Below the pieces are notes generated by a model. It ran no database searches, was not told the origin of the DNA, and saw nothing but the letters and a program-made list of their open reading frames with translations. From Larix kaempferi (taxonomy: Eukaryota; Streptophyta; Pinopsida; Pinales; Pinaceae), in assembly GCA_027924585.1 (NCBI GenBank), contig BSBM01000870.1:4711001-4775000 (forward strand): a stretch of 64,000 nt of DNA, in the 5' to 3' direction. Of the stretch, positions 1 to 9,746 are shown one piece after another. Made by a program: the position numbers and the translations under genes. Position 1 is the first letter of the stretch. Each line of letters begins with the position of its first letter.

Positions 1-2631
1 GCAATGAAGAAGCACCACATCAGCCTAGATTCGTCTTCAGAATCTGCCTCTCATGGACATGCACTTTGTGCTTTTGGTTATTCTTATAATGCATCTTCTT
101 CTTCTACTTCAAATGAATGGCTCATTGATTCGGGAACATCTTATCATATGGCTAAGGATCAAGCCATCTTTTCTACTATGCATGAATGTAACACCAAACA
201 CATATTTGTTGGCGATGATAGATCTCTAAGTGTTGTAGGAGCTAGAACAGTTCCATTAGATAATGGTCATTTTAGTGATGTACTATGTGTTCCAAGAATT
301 TCTTGCAATTTGTTATCAGTCTATTAGATCACTCATTCTGGTGAAGGTAAAACTATGACCTTTACACCTCACCAAGTTGTAATCAAGGATTTTAAAGATC
401 CTCAACAGGTCCTAGCTACTAGAAGTGTTGATGATATTACCAGGTTGTACAAGTTTAACAACTTTGGGTCATCACCTTTCCCTTCAGTTTTTGTTGCTCA
501 TAGTGATAACTTGAGCAAACTTTGGCATGAGCGATTTGGTCACTTAAATTATCGCTCATTGCAACAACTATGTAAAGAAAATATGGTGACAGGTCTTCCG
601 ATGGTATCTTGCAGGGATGGTGTTTGCTCTGGTTGTGTACTCGGAAAATATCATCGAGACAATTTTGACAAACGTGCCTCTTGGCACGCCTCGGTTCCCT
701 TGGAGCTTGTGCATAGTGACTTGTGTGGTCCTCTTCCATCTGCTTCCTTTTCTGGTTTCAAATATTTCTTAAATTTCATTGATGATTATACCAGACGCAC
801 TTGGGTTTATTTCCTAAAACTTAAAAGCGAAGTATTTAACATGTTCTTGGCCTACAAGGCCCTTGTGGAAAAACAATCTGGTCATCAAATTATTAAGTTA
901 AGATCTGACAATGGAGGAGAATATGTTAACAATAAGTTCATTACTTTCTACACTGAACAAGGCATCCAACAACAACACACTATTCCATATACACCACAAC
1001 AAAATGGTGTAACTGAGCGGAAGAACCGCACTTTAAAAGAAATGGCTAATTGTATGATCCAATCTAAGGGACTAAGTCTTCAATTTTGGGCTGAATCCAT
1101 TAATTGTGCAAATTACATAGTTAATCGCACCCCCACTAAAGCATTACAAGGTATAACACCGGAAGAAGCATGGAGTAAAACTAAACCTGATGTAAGTCAC
1201 TTCCGTGTGTTTGGTAGTGAAGCATGGGCTCACATTTTGGATGAACAACGGAAAGCATTACAGCCTAAAAGTGAAAAGTGCATATTTGTTGGATATTCTG
1301 AAGATGTAAAAGGTTATAGACTTTTTCAACCACATTCTCATGATATAATCATTAGAAGAGATGTTAAATTTGATGAAAATCTCTTGGCCTGCGAGCCTAA
1401 CTCGGCGATTGTGCCATCTTTGGCCTGCGAGCCTGATTCGGTGTTTGTGCCTTCTTCTTCTTCTTCCAACTTCCTTGACAGGTTTCCAACTCCAGTTTCT
1501 GATGATGACGGTGATGATGAAAATCCACCTCCGCTTACTCATGTTCCTCCAGTTGCACCAGCACAAGTGCTTCCTAGATGGGTTCGTTCAACATGTGAAG
1601 CAGCTGGTGATCCTAGAGATCAACGTCGAACATGTTCTCAGTTTCAGCGAGCCTCTTCTCTTTTGGCTCAAGTTTCCGAGAATCATGATCCAAAAAATTT
1701 TGTAGAAGCTTCAGGGAATCCAGATTGGGATGTAGCCATGGATGAAGAATGTCATTCCTTAATGGTGAACGATACTTGGGATCTTGTACCTCTTCCAAAA
1801 GGAAGAAAACTTGTCATATGTAAATGGGTCTATAGAACTAAGTATGCATCAGATGGAAGTGTTGAAAGACTTAAGGCAAGGTTAGTTTCCAAAGTTTTTC
1901 CCAAGTTGAAGGGATTGACTACAATGAAACCTTTGCTCCTGTCACAAAAATGAAGTCCATCCGCCTTGTTATTTCCCTTGTAGCCTTACACAACTGGGAA
2001 GTCCATCAAATGGATGTCAAGTCTGCCTTCTTACATGGTGATTTACAGGAGGAAATTTACATGGAACAACCTCCTGGCTATGTTTAGAATAACTCTATCC
2101 TTGTCTTCCGCCTTAAGAAATCCTTATATGGCCTTAAGAAAGCTCCTAGAGCTTGGTATGCCAAAATGGATAACTTTCTCCTTGACACTGGTTTTTCTAG
2201 ATGCCATTCTGACCCCAATGTCTATACCAAGAAACTAGGAAACAATCTCATCATACTTGTTCTATATGTTGATGACCTTATTCTTACTGGTAGTGACACT
2301 AAGCTTATAACCCATGTGAAATCCAGTCTTAAACAAAATTTTGAAATGCCATACTTAGGACATTTGCATTATTTTCTTGGTCTCTAGGTCCTGCAAACCA
2401 AAGAAGGAATCTTTCTTTCTCAGTCTAAGTATGCTTGTGACCTTCGTCACTTTCACATGGAACATTGTACACTAGCCCCTTCTTCCTTCTAGTCTGGAGT
2501 CAAACTTTCTGCCACTTGTACTTCACCTGAAGTCGATGCCACCTTGTATCGTCAGCTTGTTGGTAGTCTCTTATACTTGACTCATTCCCATCCTGACCTT
2601 TCCTTTGCCGTTGGTCGTGTTGCCCATTACA
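1..2631 (+). pseudogene. Copia family 1 pol relic (protease, integrase, reverse transcriptase), module 1
   Basis: Degenerate Ty1/Copia polyprotein; the intact protein would process itself, integrate cDNA and reverse-transcribe element RNA. The aspartic protease motif WLIDSGTSYHM has its Asp codon at 127. A GAG-pre-integrase region with LWHERFGHLN and a C-x2-C pair follows. The integrase D-D-E residues are at 718 (HSDLCGP), 907 (RSDNGGE) and 1015 (GVTERKN). Reverse transcriptase carries HQMDVKSAFLHG near 2010 and YVDD at 2265-2276. Damage includes an in-frame stop at 325, loss of one G near 1893 (module 2 has the extra G) that shifts the frame, and stops at 2085 and 2385. The reading frame is cut at 2631 by a reverse LTR, before RNase H. 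The gag side lies left of the window. It is not functional. Confidence 0.92.
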
Positions 2632-3089
2632 TGTTCGGATACGCAGGGTACTACCAAAGGAACGAACACCAAGAGAAACCACTTCACACAAACAGATCAC
2701 AGATCAACACACCAATGTTTTGACGTGGTTTAAACCCTCTTGAGGGAAACACTCCACGGCCCCGGCCAAATAGCTTCTATGGGACAATTTATTATGCAAA
2801 GAAAGAAAGTTACAAATGAGCTTCTCATAATCGATCAACTAAACAATGACCCTCCATGCTATTTAAATAGAGATCATGGACCAATCGGGTGCTAAGCCAC
2901 GGATAAGGGTTAGGTTTGATCTAAGAGAAGTTGAGCTTTCGGATCACTCTATGTCGAGAACATATCGTGACCATCGGATTAAGTATTTACAAATGCATAC
3001 TAATGCATACTAAAGAAACACACTATCCTTAACGGATCTATTACACAAGTTTATCTTAACTAACTCCTAAGTGTCTAAATATCCTAACA
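2632..3089 (-). mobile_element. Solo LTR in reverse orientation between two Copia relics, module 1
   Basis: Read on the minus strand the block starts TGTTAGGATATTTAG and ends CGTATCCGAACA, so it is bounded by TG and CA and is 458 bp long. It holds a TATTTAAATA promoter-like box and, towards its 3' end, an LTR-like stretch containing CCTCAAGAGGGTTTAAACC. No primer site or coding sequence of its own is attached, so it looks like a solo LTR. The five bases on either side (TTACA and TGGCC) do not match, and the sequence to the left and right belongs to different Copia families. This is therefore not a simple insertion with a target duplication. The same block lies at 39491-39948. Confidence 0.75.
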
Positions 3090-5926
3090 TGGCCAAGTCC
3101 TAATATGGCCAAAGGGAAAGACCATAGATGATGCAGTTGTGATTGGAGAGAAAGAGTGAGGTTTGTATAAATTAAAAGGACAACCTGAACATGCCATGGT
3201 GCATGAATCCATGGAGCCAAGTGAACTTTGGCATAGAAGACTTGCTCATATGCACTATAGGGCACTTCCAATTGCAAGCAAGGCTGTAGAGGGTCTTCCT
3301 GAAATCAAGACCAAACATGAAGGTGTTTGCAAAGGATGTGCAAAAGGTAAGAATATTAAGAAGACTTTCCCAAGCAGTGAAAGCAAGGAAAAAGATATCC
3401 TGGAAATCATCCACTCAGATGTATGTGGTCCTATGTCATCCAATTCTCTAAGTGGGTATGTTTACTATGTCTCATTTATTGATGACTTCTCCAGGAAGAC
3501 TTGGGTATACTTCTAGAAAAACAAAGATGAGGTGTTTGATAAGTTCAAGGAATTAAAAACCTTGATGGAGAATCAAACTGACAAAAAGATCAAAACATTC
3601 AGATCTGACAATGGTGGAGAATTCACATTAGGTGACTTCAAGAATCTTTGTAGTGATTTAGGGATTAAGAGGGAGTTGACTGCTCCTTATAATCCTCAAC
3701 AGAATGGAGTTGCAGAAAGGAAGAATAGAACAATCATGGAAGCAACAAGGTCAATGCTGCATGACTAGGATCTACCTATGCATCTATGGGCAGAAGTAGC
3801 TAGAACAGTTGTATATGTGAAGAACAGAACACCCCACAAGATATTGGACAACAAAACACCAGAAGAGGTCTTTTCTGGTGAGAAACCTGAAGTCAGCCAT
3901 CTCAGAATATTTGGTTGTCCAGTATACACTCATGTCCCAAAGGAAAAGAGGACCAAACTAGATCCTTTAGGAAAGAAGGGTATCTTTGTGGGTTACAGTG
4001 AAAGCTCAAAGGTTTACAGAATATACTTTCCAGGGTTCAAGAAGATTGATGTCAGCAGGGATGTAACATTTGATGAAAACTCAGCATTCATCAAATCAAG
4101 AAAGGCACCTATCCAAGTTTATGAAGAACATAAGGAAACTAGATTTCAAGACACTACCATGACTGAAGCAATTCCAGAAGTTGTTCATGAGTTTGAAGAT
4201 CTGCAAAAACCTGTAGATCCACCCCGTGAGGATAACTCTCACAAGAGGAAACCTGCATGGGCTAGAGAGCTCATTCAATATGCAGAAAGATTTGGCATTC
4301 CAGAAGGAGAACACAGAGCAGAAAAGAGAACCAGATCATATACCAGCTATGTTGCTTTACTTTGTGACATTATGAACAAAGAACCTTCCAGTTATGAAGA
4401 AGCAGTGGAAAAGAAAGAATGGAAGGATTCCATGGTTGAGGAATACCAATCAATAATGAAGAATGATGTTTGGGATGTTGTCCCAAGACCTAAAGAGAAG
4501 TCTGTTGTGACTTCCAAATGGATCTACAAAATCAAGCATGCTACAGATGGCAGTTTAGAGAAATACAAAGCAAGATTCGTAGCTCGTGGCTTCTCTCAGA
4601 AAGAGGGAATAGATTATGAAGAAACTTTTGCACCTGTAGCCAGGTATACTTCCATTAGAATAGTACTTTCGCTGGCTACAACAATGAAATGGAAAATACA
4701 CCAGATGGATGTCAAGACTACTTTCTTGAATGGTGTAGTTGAAGAGGAAGTATATGTGGAGTAGCCACTTGGTTTTGAAATACACGACAGGGAGTCATAT
4801 GTGTGAAGATTGAAGAAAGCCTTGTATGGCTTGAAGCAAGCTCCTAGAACTTGGTATGGTAGGATGGACAGTTTCCTATCTAGCTTGGGCTTTACCAAGA
4901 GTAAAGCGGATTCCAACCTTTACTACAAGGTTGAGGAAGGGAATCCTGTGATTCTACTCCTGTATGTGGAAGACTTATTTGTAACAGGAGATGACAGATT
5001 GATTGCAGATACTAAGAGGAAGCTTGCTACTGAGTTCGATATGAAGAGATTTGGGAATGATGCATTATTTCCTAGGTATGGAGGTGTGACAGAATTCAGG
5101 TGGGATCTTCCTTGGTCAAGGGAAGTAAATAGTAGATATTTTGAACAAATTTGGGATGATGGATTGCAAGGCCATGGCCACACCCATGGCATTGAATCGA
5201 AAGCTTCTATGTGATGCTTCATCTGAGCCGGTTGAGGTCTCTATGTATCGTCAGATGATTGGGTCCTTGATGTACCTAACAAACACAAGATCATATATTT
5301 GCTTTGCAGTGAACACATTGAGCGAGTTCCTGATGGATTTGAGGAGTGTTCATCTGGTTGTTGTAAAGCATGTTCTGAGGTACCTGAAGGGTACAATGGA
5401 TTATGGGCTCAAGTATGAATCAAATCAAAAGTTTAACCTGCAGGGTTATGTTGATTCAGATTGGGTTGGCAGTGCTGCAGATAGGAAGAGCACATCTGGG
5501 TGCTGCTTCCGTATGGGATCAGGTGTGATCTCTTGGTTCAGCAGGAAGCAGTCCTGTGTAGCACTGAGTACAGATGAGGAAGAGTATGTTGCAGCCTTTT
5601 CAGCTAGTTGTGAGGCAGTATGGCTACGGAAGCTACTGTCTGAGTTATTTGATCTCCCATTGGATGCGACTGGTATATTTTGCGATAACCAGAGTTGTGT
5701 GAAGCTGTCTGAGAACCCAGTGTTTCATGACAGGTTGAAACACATAGAGATCAAATATCACTATATCAGGGATATGGTGCAGAGAGGAGCTATGAAGCTC
5801 CTGTATGTTCCGATGGATGAGCAGATTGCAGATGTACTGACGAAGCCACTAGCTAGGGTGAAGTTTGAGTACTTCGGGGAGAGGCTTGGTGTTCTTCAGA
5901 TCGATGACACTTCGAGGAAGAAGTGA
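3090..5926 (+). pseudogene. Copia family 2 pol relic (pre-integrase to RNase H), module 1
   Basis: A second, distinct Ty1/Copia polyprotein missing gag and protease. Recognisable parts in order are GLYKLKGQPEHAMVH and LWHRRLAHMHYR (GAG-pre-integrase), integrase with HSDVCGP, RSDNGGEF and GVAERKN, reverse transcriptase with [12 protein letters not shown] and LYGLKQAPRTWY, and RNase H with VDSDW, EEEYVAA and CDNQS, ending LTKPLARVKFEYFGERLGV. The reverse transcriptase box reads YVED at 4963-4974 instead of YVDD, losing the first catalytic Asp. In-frame stops lie at 3157, 3514, 3766, 4762 and 4804. A frameshift near 5056 precedes HYFLG, with two further stops between there and 5141. The last 261 codons (5141-5926) stay open. 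It is dead. Its own 3' LTR follows at 7492. Confidence 0.92.
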
Positions 5927-6047
5927 TGGAAACATTTTCCGAAGCCATCCCAAGCATGTTGGAAGGAGGATCCTTCACATGGCTGTGGATGTAAGTGCTG
6001 GATGATGAGTATCAGGACGATGCTCCAATTACTGCTCTGTATATGCA

Positions 6048-6340
6048 TCATGTTGGATGCTGGATATGATCAGTTGGATCATTTATATTTGTATGTATGT
6101 ACGCATTGTGTTGATGCTGGATATGATCAGTTGGATAATTTATAATTGTATGTATGTACGCATCGTGTTGATGCTGGATATGATTAGTTGGATCATTTAT
6201 ATTTGTATGTATGTACGCATCGTGTTGATGCTGGATATGATCAGTTGGATCATTTATATGTATGTACGCATCATGTTGGATGCTGGATATGATTGGTTGG
6301 ATCATTTGTATGTATTTGTATATGCATCATGTTGGATGCT
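6048..6340 (+). repeat. 57-bp minisatellite, about five copies
   Basis: Units begin near 6048, 6109, 6166, 6223 and 6274, with the shared words GTTGATGCTGGATATGATCA, TTGGATCATTTATAT and GTATGTATGTACGCATC. The fourth unit is shortened by six bases. Module 2 (42908-43120) has about four units and lacks the one reading TTGGATAATTTATAATTG, so copy number changed after the duplication. Confidence 0.85.
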
Positions 6341-6699
6341 TGGACCATGTATCTGTATCAGGTGGATACATTGTATGATCAGGTAGATCATGTATGTTGA
6401 TATGTATCATGTATTTGTATTTGTATCAGGTGGATACACTGTATGATCAGGTGGATCATGTATGATGATATGTATCAGGTAGATACTTGGTGTTAATTAG
6501 GTGGATGCATTGTATGACTAGGTTGGTCATGATGATGAGCTTCAGGATGTTTCTCCAGATGATATGTACCAAGATGGTACAAGTGATGATGATCAGTATG
6601 ATCATGGGCATCAGGATGATGCCTCGTACGATGATGATCCGTTGGATCATGAGTATCATTTTGATACTTGGAGGTCAGAGATGATATGTGGCAGGTTGC

Positions 6700-7260
6700 G
6701 CAAATAGCATGTAATCAGTCCTGGGAGATCTTGCCGATCGTGCTGTGGCACATAAATGTTCCTGGGGTACTCTTTCCGGTATTGCTATGTATTATGTAAT
6801 CAGTCCTCAGATATCCGATAGGTTGAGCTGTGTGCTCGTAATCAGTATTGGAATGAGGTATTACTACGGAGATATGTAATCAGTCCTGGAGATCCGAGAG
6901 GTTGAGCTGTGTGCTCGTAATTAGTCCTAGGATGCTCTTTAGAGATCTTGTCTGTCATGCTGTGGCACATAAATGTTCCTGGGATGCTCTTTAAAGGTTT
7001 TGTCTATCCACATGTAATCAGTCCTAGAGATCCGAGAGGTTGAGCTGTATGCTCGTAATAAGTCCTGGGATGCTCTTTAGAGATCTTGCTGGTCATGCTG
7101 CGGGACATAAATGTTCCTGGGATGCTCTTTTAAGGTATTGTGGAGGAGATGCATGTAATCAGTCCTGGGAGATCTTGTCGGTCGTGCTTAGGCACATAAA
7201 TGTTCCTGGGATACTCTTTCTGGTATTGCATTCGCACATAAAATTAGTCCTGAGAGGCTA
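6700..7260 (+). repeat. Irregular repeats of 80-140 bp with ATGTAATCAGTCCT
   Basis: The word ATGTAATCAGTCCT recurs near 6709, 6795, 6875, 7012 and 7153. Each is followed by variants of GAGATCCGAGAGGTTGAGC or GGGAGATCTTG, then GGCACATAAATGTTCCTGGG. It looks like a decayed tandem repeat inside the Copia 3' region. Confidence 0.7.
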
Positions 7261-7483
7261 CCTCTATCAGACCATTCGCACAGATGATGAAGACCTACAG
7301 GTGGTGGGCCTACATCCAGTATGAAAAAGGACTGGCTCTATAGAACTTCCTATGATGAGTAGAGTCAGATATTGGTTGAGATAGCAGTAGCAGTGATGAT
7401 GATGATAACGATGCATCGATGACGATGATCCCTAGAAGAAGACTTGTCTAGCAGAACTGTGTCGAGAAATACCTTCCTAGTCA

Positions 7484-7491
7484 AGAGGGAG
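7484..7491 (+). other. Polypurine tract of Copia family 2
   Basis: The sequence AGAGGGAG directly abuts the LTR start TGTTGATG. The position immediately 5' of the 3' LTR is where plus-strand priming occurs in LTR elements. Confidence 0.65.
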
Positions 7492-8085
7492 TGTTGATGT
7501 ATATGTAACTTCGGAATGTATTTCATCTATGTATTTCATATATATTTATTGTACCCTTTTAAGAGATGTGTTATTCCTCTATAAGGAAGTGTCGTCATGT
7601 GGATTGATAAGTGTCGCAAGTGTGTGTACTTGCAGATGGGTTATTATACCACCATGTGTGGGGTCGGCCCTAAAATATATATTATATTGTGGATGTATCT
7701 AGATAGACAAGTCATCCCCATAAGGTCACTCGGAAAATAGGTTAAGTATAAATAGAGATCGGGAGATCTCTATTTGGATCATTCGGAAAGACACACTTCT
7801 CTCACTTAGAAAGTGGCGCACTAGTGAGGAGGAGGATCATCTGCTCGAGGAGACTATCTCAAGTGTATTTTGGTTGAGCCATTTCTCTCTCTATCTCTGA
7901 GGAGGTTGTGGGGTTTTTCACCTTAGGGTTTTCCCCACAGAAACTCTATGTCTCTTGTCTCTCATGCTTTTGATTCTTGTGATGCTTGTCATGCTTATTG
8001 TGATTGTTATGCATTGATATACTGTATATGTTATTCTCTCAGTAACGATCCAAGAGTATTGTGAATTAATGTTCAAATTTTAACA
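7492..8085 (+). mobile_element. 3' LTR of Copia family 2, module 1
   Basis: A 594-bp block starting TGTTGATGTATATG and ending AAATTTTAACA. It contains GTATAAATAGAG as a TATA-like promoter box near 7747, and GTGGGGTCGGCCC, which also occurs in the reverse LTR at 9197-9746. The two LTRs therefore belong to related elements. The base after the LTR is inside a reverse-strand gag, so this element most likely inserted into that gag. Confidence 0.88.
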
Positions 8086-8626
8086 AGCATTCTTATCACA
8101 ACCTACTGAAAGTGATAAGTTTCTTTCTAGCACAAATTCCTTGGATGAAATAATCCCATGACCTAGGAAGGCCATTAAGAGTGGTCATTACCACTTCTCC
8201 ATTCTCTATATCTTCTCCCACAGCTTCAAGTTGTTCTTTTATATGCGAGACCCTTGAAAAATAATACTACATGGTCTCTGCACTTTGGATCTTGACATTC
8301 TTTAGTTGATTCCTCAAGGTCATCTTACGATTTATGTTCTTCCCTTCAAATAGCTTGGTCAAGGAATCAAACATCTCCTTAGGTGTCTTTAGAGATGACA
8401 CATGTGGTATGAGATGGTCTTTGATAGAATCAACAATGATTTTCTTAGCCTTGACCAAATTCCTTTTGTGTAAGGCCTTAGCCTCATCTCCCTCTGGAGC
8501 TGGAATCTCTTTACTTATGTAGGTGTCCAATTCAGTTTCTTCTAGGATTAACCCAATCCTATACTTCCATGCTCAGAATTTATCAGCCCCTTCAAGCTTA
8601 TCCTCAAGCTTGGTGTGGTGAGACAT
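8086..8626 (-). pseudogene. Reverse-strand Copia gag fragment, module 1
   Basis: Start of a Copia gag read on the minus strand from the ATG at 8626 (MSHHTKLEDKLEGADKF, then AWKYRIGLILEE). It continues through VDSIKDHLIPHVSS, EMFDSLTKLFEG and NRKMTLRNQLKN to a GLPRSWDYFIQG-like region. Gag would form the retroelement particle. In-frame stops sit after ADKF (near 8572) and at ETM-stop-YYF (near 8268); the second is CAG in module 2. The frame is cut at 8086 by the plus-strand LTR, just after FSRL, where two more stops replace the expected Trp-Glu. The zinc knuckle and all of pol are absent. Confidence 0.88.
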
Positions 8627-9184
8627 CTTAATGAGAAACTCAAATGGAAATAAAGGATTTAGGTCTTACCACTTGATTTCCTGAAAACTAGATCTCGAGC
8701 TCGATTAGGCTTTGTTAGAGAAACCCTAAAAATTCAAACTTTGAATTTCAAACTTCTGAAAGGATAGAAAGATGCACCTTGCTGAGTTGATCAAGCTGGT
8801 ATACTCAGAATTTGAAAAGTACAAAGTTTCACCCCTCAAAATTGCTTTTGAAACTTCCAGATTCACTAGAGAGGACCTTGAATTAGGGTTTGACTTTCCC
8901 GGAGCTTCACCCAACCAAAAAGTTCGATCCAAAGCTCTAAAATTCAATTTTTCAGAGGATCTTCTAGTTGTGGTCTCACATTTCAAAAATTCCAATTTTT
9001 GTGGAAACCCTAAATTTTAGGTCAAAAACTGAAAGTGCTCAGAATTGAATTCTGCTTGGACAGAAAGACACGCCCTTGCAAGGAGACTCAATATAACCTC
9101 CTACCTTTGAATATATGTGAATAGAAACCCAAAAATCAACAAGCCCTAGCTTCCGCAGCTGCATGGTGTCTTCTTCTCAGGTTA
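8627..9184 (-). other. Leader between primer site and reverse gag
   Basis: This 558-bp stretch lies between the PBS and the gag ATG on the minus strand, the expected position of the untranslated leader. It is rich in AAACCCTAA and GAATTTT words. Open frames of 82-89 codons overlap on both strands without a recognisable domain and are not called. Confidence 0.6.
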
Positions 9185-9196
9185 GCTCTGATACCA
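9185..9196 (-). other. Primer binding site (tRNA-Met type)
   Basis: On the minus strand the LTR end TCTAACA is followed without a gap by TGGTATCAGAGC, the usual plant primer site complementary to initiator tRNA-Met. Confidence 0.9.
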
Positions 9197-9746
9197 TGTT
9201 AGATTTCAAGCATTAATTCAATATGATCTAGGATCTTATCTGAGAGAATAACAAGCATAGCATATCAATCATAAGAGACAAGCACAAGAGACAAGAGACA
9301 CAGACTTTCCTCAGGGAAAACCAAGAAGGTGAAAAACCCTGCAACTTCCTCAGAGATAGAAAGAGCAATGATACAAAACCCAAGTACAAGAGATAGTCTC
9401 CTTAGTAGCTTCTCCTCCTCCACTAGTGCACATCAATCAATGAGAGAGATAGATGAGTAAGTGAATGATCAAATAGAGTGACAACCTCACTCTATTTATA
9501 CACAACTCGACTTACCTAATAACCTAATAGGGCCAACTTTTCTAGGAGAGTGTAATAACCCATGGTAACCAACCTCAGGGCCGACCCCACACTTGGTGGT
9601 CTAAAAACCCGTCTTGTATAAGTTACGACACTTGCAACACTTGTAAATACAAATGACGACACTTCCGTACAGAGGAATAATAACCTCTCTATAGGGATAC
9701 AATATACATATATGAAATACATTTCGAAGTTACATATACATCAACA
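9197..9746 (-). mobile_element. 5' LTR of the reverse Copia element, module 1
   Basis: A 550-bp LTR read on the minus strand: TGTTGATGTATATGTAACTT at the start, AAATCTAACA at the end, with TGTATAAATAGAG (near 9490-9502) as the TATA box. It shares start, GGTCGGCCC block and end motifs with the LTR at 7492, but is clearly diverged from it. Its outer end (9746) directly abuts the polypyrimidine tract. Confidence 0.9.

Larger units (their letters stand above)
5927..7491 (+). other. Long repeat-rich 3' non-coding region of Copia family 2
   Basis: About 1.56 kb separates the RNase H stop from the 3' LTR, which is long for a Copia element. It is built mostly from a 57-bp minisatellite, an Asp-codon-rich GATGAT stretch (about 6520-6680) and irregular ATGTAATCAGTCCT repeats. 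It ends with the purine run AGAGGGAG (7484-7491), the likely polypurine primer for plus-strand synthesis. Short open frames here are biased by the repeats and are not supported as genes. The equivalent in module 2 is 42785-44290. Confidence 0.7.

Noticed and set aside
6048-6684. Met/Ile-rich frames over the 57-bp minisatellite
   Set aside because: They only translate the repeat and are broken or altered in the other module.
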